Assembly (NCBI GenBank): GCA_043228905.1 | Contig: JBHGNT010000005.1 | Span: 17,360,001 to 17,424,000 of the forward strand | Source of the DNA: Azolla caroliniana | Taxonomy: Eukaryota; Polypodiophyta | DNA length: 64,000 bases | Direction of reading: 5' to 3' | Part shown: positions 32,440 through 43,600 of the stretch, in pieces | Numbering within the stretch: the first letter of the stretch is position 1 | How the letters are laid out: each line of letters starts with the position of its first letter | Program-made: the position numbers and the translations under genes | Notes under the pieces: model-generated | The model's database searches: none | What the model was told of the DNA's origin: nothing | What the model saw: only the letters and a program-made list of their open reading frames with translations

Positions 32440-34952
32440 GCCCGTGGGACAATACCTTGTATGTCGAATCCCACGGTTCTCTCTTCAATCTTCCTCCAAA
32501 ATGTCCAGAATGCTCTGGTCCAAGGGTTCTAAAGGCTCATCAGGGAGTTGCTCTGTCGTCGGCTGCCGCTCCTACTCCTGCTCCTGCTACTCCGGCTCCT
32601 CTGGTCTCTCTAGTTCTACTGCTCTCGAGGCTTCCACTGGTCTCGAGGCTTCAGGTTCTAGTTCTGTTGGTTTGGGCTCCTCCTGCTGATGGTTACCGAT
32701 GTGCAGGTTTTCCTCCTTCGGTTGCTCCTTTGGAATTTCGTTTGGCTGGTTTCCCCTGGTTCCGGCCTCATTCGGCCCCTGCTCCGAAGACTGCTCTTCG
32801 TCACTGATATTGATCGCCGCAGTTCTTCTAGCTACCTCTTGCCATCGTCGTTCTCGTTCATACCATTCAAACTAGAGTTGTGTATCCAGTTGGTCGTCAT
32901 CCAACTGTTCCACCAATTGCCTCCCCGTTGCCAATTGGTCCCCGGCTAACGATAGGAAGTCATCCGACAATTCCTCCCTTATGGCTACAATGTTCTCTTC
33001 ATCTAGTTTATAGAAATCGTCGTCGTCCTTCCTCCGGTTTTCCGCATCCACTCTTAGCAATTGTAACTCCACTACTTGGTTAGCCCATTTAGACCACCAT
33101 TGAGCCGAACTTTCTTCCACAAGTCTCTTCATCCGGTCTCCATGACAGCACCAGATCACGGATTCGCCCCAGTCCCATCTTCGACTTATTCTCCGCGGCC
33201 TGTTTTTCGTCTTTCAATTGTTTGATAAGGCTCGTGATTGCCACTTCTTGGCTTTTGTAATGCATGAGATGTGTCTGATAAGTAGTCTGCACTTTGTTCA
33301 GAGCCATTGTAGCGCGTTCCATTGCCTCAGAGTGTTGTCGGGTCAACTCCATCTGTTCTTTCGCCGCTTCCGCTAGTCTTTTCGTTGCTTCAGTCCCCTT
33401 CGACTGTTCCTTCAGTCGGTCATATGTTTGATGACCTTTTCACAGGCTTTCTTTGGCTCACCGGAGGCTTTCGGCTAATTTCTTTTGTTCTTCCTCCGCC
33501 ACCTTCTTCCCTTCACGTTCTCTAGCCCTTAAGGCCTCTTGGGCTTCCAATTCTTCTTTCAGCATGGCGAGTTCTTGTTCCTGTGCCTTATTCGTATCCG
33601 GGATTGTTTCAGTCAGCGGGGTCTTGTTATTCTGAACACTCACCGGTGCCACCGGTTCTAATTGTTTTGGTCCTTCGATGACCAGCTTCGCCACCTCTTC
33701 TCTTGTTCCATGCTCCGGATTCTCGACCGGGCCTTCTCTAGTTCTTCGGTTGTGGCGAGCAACCGGTCCATGTGTGCTATTTCTTCTGCTTCTATGTGGC
33801 ACACCACCCCGACCACTTGTTCTCCTATCCACCATAGCCATTGGCTATCGGTGCTTTGTTGTCGTGCTAGTTTTGGTCGTGGTGTGGCTTCCTCACTCGC
33901 CGGGAACCTATTCTGGGTGGTTAGCGGCAGTTCCTGTTCTTGTTGTTGTTGCTGCGTCGGCGACACCGGCAATTCAATCACCGGTTGTTGAATATCCGGT
34001 TCCGCTATTTCTTACCGCACAGGTGCTTCTAAGACCAGAGTTGGTTGAACCGGTTCTGGCTCCTTCCTGGGTTGCGGCTCCTCGGGGCGGGGATTTGGTA
34101 TATTGTCCCTTATCGGACTTGATTCCTCCCTTTTGTGGCCCTCGTCGCGTGTGTGTTTGCGACGTAATAGGGGCTCAACAGGTTCTTCTTCTTGCTCTTC
34201 TGCTAGGGTTCTGCTATTAATTAATGTTGCCAAGGGGTCTTGCTCCTGTTGTTGTGTCGATTGTTGTTCGGGCAGGCGCAACTTAATTTTTAAGGGTCTC
34301 ACCAGTGTTTCCACCGGTGTCTCCTTCTCTGTCGTACGCTTCCGACTAGGTTGCTCCTTCACCTTCTGTGAGGAGATGGCCGCTTTCCATCTGATCGCTT
34401 GTTTAGCCAGGAGTTGCTACCTTTTTGAAGATTGGTTGGGGGTTGATTCAGTCGGTCTCCCCCACTTCTTCAGCTGTATCGGCTCTACTAGCGGCGCTAA
34501 AAGAGTGAGCCATTGCGCCACCGCCGTCCACATCTTCTTGCCATCCTTTACTGAGTCTATGGCCGCGCTCAGATTGTCAGCGATGATCACTGACCAATCC
34601 ACTTGTACTCCCTCATAAGTCACTATAATAAGAGCGAATCTATTCTTTGGCATAGCCGGGGGTCGAAGGTGTACATACCCATACTCATGAAACACACGAG
34701 CGATTTCTCAGAATAGAGCGTCCTCGCCGCCTTGCGTGCAGTACGCCTTGCTGGCTAGGGAGTACTCACCGAAGAACTTCGTGAGCATCTCCGGTGAAGG
34801 GTTGTCGATCGAGAATTTTCCGCCCTCTGGTAAGCCGATCATGGCGCGGATGACCTCTTCTGTGATGACCTCCGTATCGATCTCCTGCACGACTTTCTCT
34901 GCCTCGCCGTGCGGAGGTGCCTCAACGATTCTTAGGAACCCTTCCAACACGT
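32440..34952 (-). pseudogene. Extra coiled-coil ORF of the old gypsy element (broken)
   Basis: Frames on the minus strand match the 976-codon ORF of the intact gypsy. The N-terminal block is LEGFLRIVEAPPHGEAEK ... VITEEVIRAMIGLPEGGKF (34950-34708). The middle has RFALIIVTYEGVQVDWSVII, and a Glu/Lys/Gln-rich coiled coil extends to about 32872 (e.g. LKEELEAQEALRARERE). Frameshifts and stops are frequent. The first codons (MEHMALSEAAKK) are displaced to 49052-48998 by the LTR element inserted at 34953. Function is unknown. Confidence 0.82.
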
Positions 34953-35626
34953 TGTCGTGAAGATTTTTGTCCATAGGGGGAAAACCGAGCGGAGCGAGCA
35001 AAACCGGGGTGTGCAACGTTGCGCATGCACATGATGTATTTGTAGAATATTAATAAGAACAAATGCAAATTGGAAGAAATGCACCACAAGATTCCTAAAG
35101 TATAAATGTGATGTGCACTTATGTGCACATCCACATGAGAGAGAGAGAGGTGCATAGGAGTACGAGGTGAGTAAGGGGCATAGTAGTATGTGTGAGGAGT
35201 GGGAGTTAAGGCCCCAAGAATCTAAGCAAATATCCCCCTTTGAATGAAGGGGCTTTCTCTCCTTATGCTATAAAAGGAGAGGAAGGGGCACCATTGAAGG
35301 GGTTGCCTATTTTGAGTGAGAAGAGGTATACCACTTAGGCCGAGGGTTTCTATTCGGTTTAGGGTTTCTTCATTTCTTTCTTTACTTATCCGATTAGGGT
35401 TTACATTCTACTTAGGTTTTGAGTCCAGCCCACGCGGCCGCGGTTGTAAACGCATTGAGGCTTTCATGCCCATAATATACATAACTTCTTAAATTTTGTC
35501 TCTTTCTACTTTCTCTACCGTGTTAATCTCTTCCACTTAGCTCATACCCGTCTTCCCATCTACTCCCTAGTCCAAGACCCCCGTGGTCCCGCCTTATTCT
35601 ACACGCACGTGCGTAGTAACACGACA
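34953..35626 (+). repeat. 5' LTR of the LARD-like element
   Basis: This 674-bp LTR has a TATA-like region (GCTATAAAAGGAGAGG) near 35269. It lacks a 27-bp block present in the partner (around 48597-48623). Confidence 0.87.
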
Positions 35627-36696
35627 TCTTTGGTGAACCCGACGTGAATAGGCGGCAAGGGAGAAACAGGATGAAGAGGAAGACATCATGGAAGCAATGG
35701 CGCAGATGGTGAGGGGTTTTGCAAGGCAAAAGAGAAAGATTGGACGAGGCATATGAGTATGATCGACGTGAGTTCGGTCTATGGGTAGCATCGGCAAAGG
35801 CTCCTCGGAGCGCAATGAAAGCATTCCAAGAGTTCGAGCATCGTTTTTCTTAACTCTCGGACCGGGATCGAAGATCGGTGGGGGCGGACAAGGTCCTACT
35901 ATTTTTAAAGTCGGTCGATGAAAAGGGGAGAATGGCCATTTTATCCGAACTCGAAGACGATGAAGGGGCGTACGGCCTCACCGAGGATTGGAACGAGGTA
36001 GAGAGGGTATGCGGACGACACAAGGGGATGCGGTCGTCCGCAACACGGCCCGCAAGCGGCGGCGAAAGGAGGATGGGGAGTGACTACACGTCACCACCGA
36101 CAGAGGGAAGCTCACCGCGGAATGGTTCAGTGGAGCTCGACATCGAAGCCTTGGTACGGGAAGCGTACGAGATCGTGAAGGCACAAATCGAAGCCGAAGA
36201 AGGGTCTACTATGGAGACGGGCCCGAGAGGATCGGAGGACGCGGAAGAAGACACCTCCCTACACACGAAAGACGAGGCCTATGCGGAGGCCGAAAGAGCA
36301 TACAACAGTGACATGGGAGAGGGTGCGGAGCGAGCCACCCTCTCGTTTTGCGAGAAAAGGACGGCCACGGATAAGGCCGGGAACTACGGAGCAATGGACA
36401 CCACTTCGAGAGTGGGCATAAGTTTCAGGACGCGATTGCCTAAAACATTCTATGAGGATTTAGCAAGCATAATCGAGGCTTGCGGAATTGAGGAAGAGAT
36501 AGCCACGGACCACGGCGTCCAAACGAAGGTGTCTACGAACATGACATCGGCGAGTGATGGTACCGGGACTTTTCCCACACCTATTCTAGAGACTTCGGCG
36601 GTCAGCCCCGAGAGCCCATGTGAGACCGGAGAGACGGAAGGTGGCAGTGGCAAAGCGGGTGACCGAAACGATGACAAGGAACATCATAACGGATAG
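35627..36696 (+). pseudogene. gag-like remnant of the LARD-like element
   Basis: The first part is frameshifted (EAYEYDRREFGLWVASAKA, AMKAFQEFEHRFS near 35740-35850). It continues in the open frame 35878-36696: KVLLFLKSVDEKGRMAILSE, LTEDWNEVERVC. This resembles the capsid region of plant LTR-element Gag proteins, but no zinc knuckle was seen. The rest is acidic and low in complexity, with repeated PTPILETS/GETEGGSGKA-type segments that recur beyond the inserted gypsy near 47275. Confidence 0.5.
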
Positions 36697-37161
36697 AGGA
36701 GAGACCCCTCGACACCAAGACCGGAGACTACGACGGTTGCGCCCAAGTGTAGACATAAGGCCGGAGAGATGAGCGGTGGCCGTGAGGAGGCGTGGCCCGG
36801 AGTGGGCACATACGAAGAGGATGCGAGGCCCGGAATGGGCATATCCAAAGGTACCGAAGAAGAGGCTGGGAGCGGCAACGAGGAGAGAGTTGGGAACCGA
36901 CCCAACTGGAAGACGAACTGGTCAGTAATCCGACACAACCGAAAGACGACGCGGAAAAAGATTGGAGCGGGGGCCGGTCAACCGGGCCAAAACAGAAGAA
37001 GAGCCGGCAAGGCCGAAATTCTTTTGCCGAACCCTTACCGGCCGGTTACAATTACGGAAGGGAGCTGCAAGGAGACACGGCTCAAGACGAGCATACACGG
37101 AGGGAAGGATGTGGCCGACGAGAAGACTAAAGATGGAGCCGCGGTCGAGTTCGATGAAGAG
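36697..37161 (+). other. Internal region of the LARD-like element, left of the nested gypsy
   Basis: GC-rich sequence with degenerate internal repeats (GGCCGGAGAGATGAGCGGTG resembling 36620-36650). Open frames on both strands lack family resemblance. It ends in AAGAG, the gypsy target duplication. Confidence 0.5.
37157..37161. repeat. TSD AAGAG, left copy
   Basis: It matches 46961-46965 exactly and brackets the intact gypsy. Confidence 0.92.
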
Positions 37162-37581
37162 TGTTATTCTCTTAGCCGGACAAGGCCTAACACAAGGTGT
37201 CACGGAGACACTTCACCAAAGGGTGATTACGGCATAGGATTAAGATTCAACGATTACACCGACTTACGTAGGTTACACGATTAGATTGCTTTGGTTAATT
37301 ACACGCGTAAGATATAACAGTGATTACAGAACGGAAATCAAGACAGAAGTATAAACAACATAATCTCTATTAATTATCCGCTGTCATTACAATGGGGTCC
37401 GGGCCTTTAAATAGGTTTCCGGCCCGTAATACAAAACGGTGCCTCTCGCACCTATTCGGGATCCGTCCGGATCTGGAACGGCATACCGTTTCCAGTCCGT
37501 CCGTCCACACTATGCTCATTTACAACCATATCTAATTAATTCCTTTACTCCGTATTTTGGACTCCTTGCCGGCCGGTAACA
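37162..37581 (-). repeat. 3' LTR of the intact gypsy
   Basis: 420 bp, from TGTTATTCTCTTAGCCGG to CCGGCCGGTAACA, matching 46541-46960 at every position I compared. Confidence 0.95.
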
Positions 37582-37633
37582 CATGGCACGCCCGTGGGAC
37601 AGTACCTTGTACGTCGAACCCTTCTCGGCCCCT

Positions 37634-40564
37634 TCATTGTTCACCCAAATTGTCCAAATTACTTTGTTCAAGAATTTCCTCTTGTTCTTCCGGTTGTGTT
37701 TGTTGCGGCTGTGCTTGCTGCTGCTGAGGTTGCTCCGGCTGCTCTGCTTGCTGCTGCTGCTCCGTTTGTTTCGCTGACTCCGGCTGCTCCGTTTGACTGC
37801 TTCCGGTCCGGTCTCCTTCCAGTAACGGTTCCTCATCACTGAGGTTGACCGTAACTGGTTCTCGTTCTTTCTCTCCCCGGATCCGGGACCTCTCGTAGCT
37901 TTCAAACTGGATCTGCGCCTCCAGCCTGTCGTCGTCCAGCTGAGCTACAAGTTGCCGGACTTGCTCTAATTGGTCTTCTGCCAAGGCTTGAAAGTCTTCG
38001 GCAAGCTCATCTCTTATGCCGGTGAAGTCTTCGGAAGTCAGCATATAGCAATCATCTCCCTCCTTCCGCCGGTTCTCTACGTCAGCCCGGAGCAATTGGA
38101 GTTCCGCCGCGTTCGTGGCCCACTTGGTCCACCATTTGACGGAACCGTTGTCAATCAAGCTCTTGGTCTGGTTCAACCAGGCCCGCATTATATCTTGGAT
38201 GCGACTTGCTCCCATTTGAGCTCTGCTTTCCACCACTTGTCGCTCCTCCTTCAACTGCTTGATGAGGTTTGCCGTATCCTCCGCCTGCTCTCTGTAGCGC
38301 GTCAGCTGCCCTTGATATGTCGTTTGTAGCCTCTGCAGTACCTCCGCCGCTCTTTCTTTTTCCGCCTGCTGCTGCCTGAGGAGCTCTGTCCGAACCTTCT
38401 CCGCCTCTTCCAACCGTCTTCTGTTTTCCGCTTGTTCCTTGGCGAATGCGGTTGCGGTCCGATCAACTGCTTGCCGGAGCTCATCCGTCCGTTCCTTGTG
38501 CTCCGTTTGCAACCGTTTATACTCCCGGTGCAATTGCTCAAATTCCTCCGTTTTTTGTTTGAGCTTGCCGTTGATCTGGCGCTGGTTCCGGTCCTCCCGG
38601 TCCTTTACCTGCCGGAGTTCCTCTTTCAGGCGCTCTACTTCTGTTTCGGCGTTCCTCCGGAGCTTGTCCTTCTCTTGCAGCATTTTCTCCTTTTCCTCCT
38701 TGAGCCGGTCGTACGCTTGGTGGCCTTTCCGTAAGCTCTCCTCGGCCCGGCGTAGATTCTCCGCAGTCTTTTTGAGTTCCGCCTCCGCTGCCGTCTTCAA
38801 TTCTCTTTCGCGGCTCCTCAGCGCTTCTTGGGCAGCAAGCTCATCCTTTAAATCCGCAAGCTCTTGGGCTTGTGCCGCATTTCTCTCCGGAACGGTTTCC
38901 GTTGCCGGGGTCTGATTGCTATGTACAGGTTGATCTGCCGCTTTATTCTGTACATTGCCCGGAGTCACCGGTGCTTGGACTTGTGTTTCCCTTGTGACCC
39001 TGTCCAAGTCTTGTTCAAGGCTCCGGATTCTGGACCGGGCCGTCTCTAGATCTACGGTTGTGACGAGCAACCGTTCCTGGTGCGTTCTCTCTTCCGCCTC
39101 TATATACTCGACCACTCCGGCGATTTGTTCGCCTACCCACCGTAGCCACATGCTACTGGTGCCCTGCTGCTGTACTGGTCGGGTCGGCTCATTCACCGTG
39201 GAATTGTCTGGCCTGATTGCCTGCATATGCCGTTCTGGTTCTACTCGTTGGCCGCCGTGTGCTCTGGCTGGGCTCGCCGGCTGTTGAGTTCCGGTTCTCG
39301 CCGTCTCCGGAGCCGTTGGACTGACTTCTTCTATAGAAGTCGACAAGACCGGTTCCCTACGCACCGGTTCCGGTTCTTCCCTTGTGGTTTGCTCAGGTTG
39401 AGTTGGGGGCGTTTCTGCCTCTCGCGGGTACGACCGCTCCCCTCCTGTCTCGGCGGTCCTACTTCTTGACCGTCGTTGGAGGTGCTCTTCTGGCTCCTCC
39501 GTTTCCTCTTCCTGTGTCACGGCATGTGTCTGTGCCGTCAAGGGTTCCGGTTCCTTCTGTCCTGGTCTCCGTAAGGTTATCTTGACGGGTCGGACCGGTG
39601 ACACCTCCTCCGGTTCTGGGGCCCGTTTCTTCCCTTTCGTCGCCTTCGACGCCAGCAGCTGCTGTCGTTTGGACGCCGGCTTAGAGGTGCTTCCTTCCGA
39701 TACTCTCGGCCGCTTCTTTGGCTGGACGGTCTCGACCGGCGGCACGAGCAATGTTATCCATTGAGCTACGGCGTGCCACAGCTTCCGGCCCTCCTTGCCG
39801 TCCTTCCCTCGTACCATGTCGATTGCCATGCACAACCCGTCTGCAATCAACACCGGCCAGTCCACCTTGACCCCTTCATAGGTGGCTATGATCAACCCTG
39901 CCCGATTTTTTGGCATGACAGGGGGTCGGGGGTACACGTGACCGTACTCATGGAGCACTCGAGCTATCTCCCTGAATAGCGGATCTTCGCCGCCCTGCGT
40001 CCGATAGCCTTTGCCGGCAACAGAGTACTCACCGAAATATCGGGTGAGTTGCTCCGAGGTTGGGTTATCGATCTGAAAGATTCCTCCCTCCGGGAGGCCT
40101 GTTAGCGCGCGGATCGCTTCCTCGGTGATGACCTCTGTGGCGAGCTCCTTGATGACCCGGTCGGCTTCTCTGTGCGGCGGTGCCTCCATGATGGCCAAGA
40201 ACCCCTCTAGTCCGTTTTGCCTGAACCATTTCCTGGCCGCTTCCGACAGTGTTTGTGGTTCCATGTCTGCTTCAAGGTCGAGGGAAGATGGCGAGGTAGA
40301 GTGGTGATGAGAGTGAGAGCGAGAGAGAGAGCGTTCTGAGCGCGGGGGTTCTCTGCGTGCAGGTTCGCGTTTGCTCAGCTTCCACTGTCTTGGTGCTTCT
40401 GTGCTTCTTGGCTCGCGAAATGAAAAGGTCTCCATGCGTTCTGCTTCTTCTTTGTGCGTTTTGGCGCCTTTTTCGAGCATGCACACGTCGTGTACCAAAT
40501 TAGTATTAAGTAGCGTGGCGTCTCTTAAATGCCCACTACGTACCTTTTCGCGCCTTGCCTTCAC
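37634..40564 (-). CDS. Extra gypsy ORF: globular N-terminus plus long coiled coil, unknown function
   Basis: An open frame of 976 codons lies between pol and the 3' LTR, where retroviruses carry env. Residues 1-100 are basic and Ser/Arg-rich. A Met at about 101 (MEPQTLSEAARKWF) matches the start kept in the old gypsy copy, so it may be the real start. Residues about 110-290 form a compact block (GLEGFLAIMEAPPHREADR, AIRALTGLPEGG, AGLIIATYEGVKVDWPVLIA) whose pattern recalls the Transposase_32/plant mobile-type domain found in some plant retroelements. Residues about 480-870 are Glu/Lys/Arg-rich coiled coil; the C-terminus is poly-Gln. There is no signal peptide or membrane segment, so a classical envelope is unlikely. 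Confidence 0.8.
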   Translation of the reverse strand: MKARREKVRSGHLRDATLLNTNLVHDVCMLEKGAKTHKEEAERMETFSFREPRSTEAPRQWKLSKREPARREPPRSERSLSRSHSHHHSTSPSSLDLEADMEPQTLSEAARKWFRQNGLEGFLAIMEAPPHREADRVIKELATEVITEEAIRALTGLPEGGIFQIDNPTSEQLTRYFGEYSVAGKGYRTQGGEDPLFREIARVLHEYGHVYPRPPVMPKNRAGLIIATYEGVKVDWPVLIADGLCMAIDMVRGKDGKEGRKLWHAVAQWITLLVPPVETVQPKKRPRVSEGSTSKPASKRQQLLASKATKGKKRAPEPEEVSPVRPVKITLRRPGQKEPEPLTAQTHAVTQEEETEEPEEHLQRRSRSRTAETGGERSYPREAETPPTQPEQTTREEPEPVRREPVLSTSIEEVSPTAPETARTGTQQPASPARAHGGQRVEPERHMQAIRPDNSTVNEPTRPVQQQGTSSMWLRWVGEQIAGVVEYIEAEERTHQERLLVTTVDLETARSRIRSLEQDLDRVTRETQVQAPVTPGNVQNKAADQPVHSNQTPATETVPERNAAQAQELADLKDELAAQEALRSRERELKTAAEAELKKTAENLRRAEESLRKGHQAYDRLKEEKEKMLQEKDKLRRNAETEVERLKEELRQVKDREDRNQRQINGKLKQKTEEFEQLHREYKRLQTEHKERTDELRQAVDRTATAFAKEQAENRRRLEEAEKVRTELLRQQQAEKERAAEVLQRLQTTYQGQLTRYREQAEDTANLIKQLKEERQVVESRAQMGASRIQDIMRAWLNQTKSLIDNGSVKWWTKWATNAAELQLLRADVENRRKEGDDCYMLTSEDFTGIRDELAEDFQALAEDQLEQVRQLVAQLDDDRLEAQIQFESYERSRIRGEKEREPVTVNLSDEEPLLEGDRTGSSQTEQPESAKQTEQQQQAEQPEQPQQQQAQPQQTQPEEQEEILEQSNLDNLGEQ

Positions 40565-40605
40565 ACCCGTTCATACCTCGATTTTTAATGATTTTCTTTT
40601 CTTTT

Positions 40606-40615
<10 letters not shown>

Positions 40616-40655
<40 letters not shown>
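40616..40655. repeat. 40-nt homopolymer T tract (A on the element's sense strand)
   Basis: It sits between the pol stop (40673) and the extra ORF, within a wider T-rich zone from 40581. Sense RNA would carry an internal poly(A) here. Confidence 0.95.
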
Positions 40656-40658
<3 letters not shown>

Positions 40659-40672
40659 GACGGTGTGTGACC

Positions 40673-43600
40673 TTACACCTCCGTAGGTCCCTTCGGACCC
40701 TGACCGTTTTCCTTACGGGTTGCCGTGTCTTCCTTCGTCTTTACTACGGGTTCCCCGTCGTCTTTTCCTTCCGGATCGATCCGTACCGATCCCGGACAGG
40801 TTCCTGGTGTAGTGCCGGTAAGCTGCATAAACGGGTTCTTTGGCATCGGTCCTTGATAGGGCTTTAGTCGAAATCCATTCACCCACTTGCCTAGTACTTC
40901 CCCGGCAAGTGTCCCTATCTGATAGGACCCGTTGTATTCCCGTGTCAGCCAATACGGGCCTGTCCATCTGAACCGGAGTTTACCCGGCATCTTGCCCATC
41001 CTCGTTTGGAATACTAGCACCGGCTTTCCGATTTCGAACATCTTCTCATTACCTTTCCGGTGACGGTCAACGAACGCTTTCCGTCGTCGTTGCTCTAGTT
41101 CCATGTGTAGGATGCTGGCCAGCCGTTGCTCCTCCAGTTCGCATAGTGCTGCTAGCCGTATTTCCTCCGACTTCTTTTCATTCAGCCGTTCCCGTAGTTG
41201 GATCCGTAAGCTTGGTACCTGAAACTCGACCGGCATGACCGCTTCTAAGCCGAATGCTAACCGGAACGGCGTTGTCCGGATACTTGTTTTGTATGCCGTT
41301 CGGTACGCCCATAGCGCACTATGGAGCTTTGTGTCCCAGTCCGTCCGGTTTTCGTTGACGATTTTGCGTAGAATGTTCTGCAGCGTTTTGTTGGTGGACT
41401 CCGCTAACCCGTTCGCCTGTGGGTAGTACGGTGTGCTCCGTTTATGAACCACGGCATAGAACGTTGTTAAGCTTTCCACTACCTGGCCGAGGAAATGCCC
41501 TCCTTGGTCGCTGATCAGTTCAATCGGACATCCATATCGGCACCAAATGTTCTCGTACAGGAATTTTGCTGTGGATGACGCGGTGTTGTCTCTCAGGGCC
41601 TTAGCTTCCACCCATTTCGTGCAATAATCCGTTGCCACGATGACATAACGATTACCCGTTCTCATTGCCGGTGGTTTGAACGGTCCGACAAAATCCAATC
41701 CCCACTTCTGGAATGGCTCTAGTGGAAGTACCGGTTGGTGTGGCATCCGTGCTTGCTCCGTAGGCTGGCCCATTCGTTGGCATAGGTCACATTCCTTAGC
41801 ATACTTGACGGCATCTTTTAGCGTCGTGGGCCACCATAAGCCGCTCTGCCATACCTTTCTTGCCGTCGCTTCCCCGGCATAGTGTCCTCCGGCAACCCCA
41901 CAGTGTGCTTCCCGTAAGATTACTTCTTTCTCGTCACTACGGACTGCCCGTCTCCATATTCCATCTGCTCCTTTGTGGTAGAGAGTGTCCTGTAACAGAC
42001 AGAAATTGCGGCTCTGCACCGCCAGTCGTTTCCTCTCGTCCTGGTTCATTTCCTCCGGTGGCAGGCCCGTGCTTAGGAACTGGTGCATGTTTGTCAGCCA
42101 TTTATCTTCTGATGCCACCGTGTCGTCCGCTGCCGTTTCCGGGGTGATGCGGAATAACTCCGCGTCCGGGAATTCATCCGCTACTCCGTCGCCTGGTTCT
42201 CCGAACTCTAACCGGCTCAGGTAGTCTGCTACGGCATGCTGGATACCGGGCCGGTGGAAAATCTCGAATTCGAACTCCTGCAACAGCAAGGTCCAACGGG
42301 CCAACTTACCGGTCAGGGACGCCTTGGAAACTAAGTAGAGGAGCGCCGAGTGATCCACATGGAAGGAGAACTTCCTTCCCAATAGGTAGTGACGAAACTT
42401 TGTTACACTGTAGACCATGCCCAGGGCCTCCCGTTCCGTCGTTGAATAGTTCTTCTCCGCTTGGGATAGTTTCCTGCTGGCGTAATACACCGGCCGGTAC
42501 CATTTAGGCTCCGTAAGTTGCATTAAGGCGCTGCCAATAGCGATGTCGGATGCGTCCACGAACACGTGAAATTCCTTGCTCCAATCCGGAGGCTGCACGA
42601 CGGGTGCTTGCGATAAAAGTACCTTCAGGGCATTGTATGCCTTATCCTCCGTATCCGTCCATTGAAACGGTGTCCGATGTACCGCGGTGTGTAATGGTGT
42701 CGCCAAGTCCGCCAAGTGACGGAGCATCCGGCTGTGCCACCGGATTTGTCCTAAGAATCGGCTTAGTGCTTTGGCCGTTTTCGGCGCCGGTGCCCCTAGT
42801 ATGGCGTTTACTTTGTCCGGGTCGACCGCAATGCCCTCCTTACTTACGATGTGTCCCAGCAATATTCCACTTGAAACCCCAAAGATGCATTTTGCTGGGT
42901 TTAAGCTTAGCCGGTATAACCTGCACTTTTCAAGGCATAACCGTAGGTGCTGCAAATGGTCTTTTCCCCGACTATAGACTGCAAAATCATCCAGGAAAAC
43001 TTGCATGAAGGCAGGGATGTATTCGCCGAAGATTTCCATGATGATTCGCTGGAAAGTTGCTGGTGCCGTTTTTAGGCCGAACATCATGACTTCGGCCACA
43101 AACACCCCCCATTCGGTGACGAACGCTGTCTTCTCCTGGTCGTCGGGGTGCATCCGGATTTGATTGTATCCGCTGAACCCGTCTAGAAAGCTATAAACTT
43201 CATGACCGGCGACGGCATCCAGTACTCCATCCGTGAACGGAAGAGGGAATGCATCCGTAATTGTGGCGGCATTTAGTTTCCTGTAATCAACACACACACG
43301 GATTTTACCGTTCTTCTTGGGGACGACGACGATGGGGCTCAGCCACGTCGCTTTCTTTACCGGCCGGATGAAGCCCACTCTTAGAAGTTTGTCGATTTCC
43401 TCCTTCACTTTGGCGGCGTAGTTGGGGTTCATTCGGTATCGTCTTTGCGCCACTGGTTTCGCGTCCTTGCCTAAGTGGATTTGATGCTGATATAATTGAG
43501 GGTCCAGCCCTCGCATGTCTTCGTATGACCAGGCGAATACGTCGCGAAACTCCGTGAGAAGTTTGATCATCGCCGCTTTATCTTCCGGCTTCATTTCTTT

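Noticed and set aside
32433-34618. Plus-strand ORFs opposite the extra ORF remnant
   Set aside because: They are Ser/Leu/Val-rich shadows of the Glu/Lys-rich coiled-coil frame on the minus strand.
35978-36394. Minus-strand ORFs in the LARD-like interior
   Set aside because: They oppose the better-supported gag-like plus-strand frame and resemble nothing known.
38439-39469. Plus-strand ORFs inside the intact gypsy extra ORF
   Set aside because: They are antisense shadows of a 976-codon frame; there is no independent domain.
37634-40564. Retroviral-type envelope gene
   Set aside because: The position fits, but there is no signal peptide, no transmembrane segment and no Cys pattern; it is a soluble coiled-coil protein.
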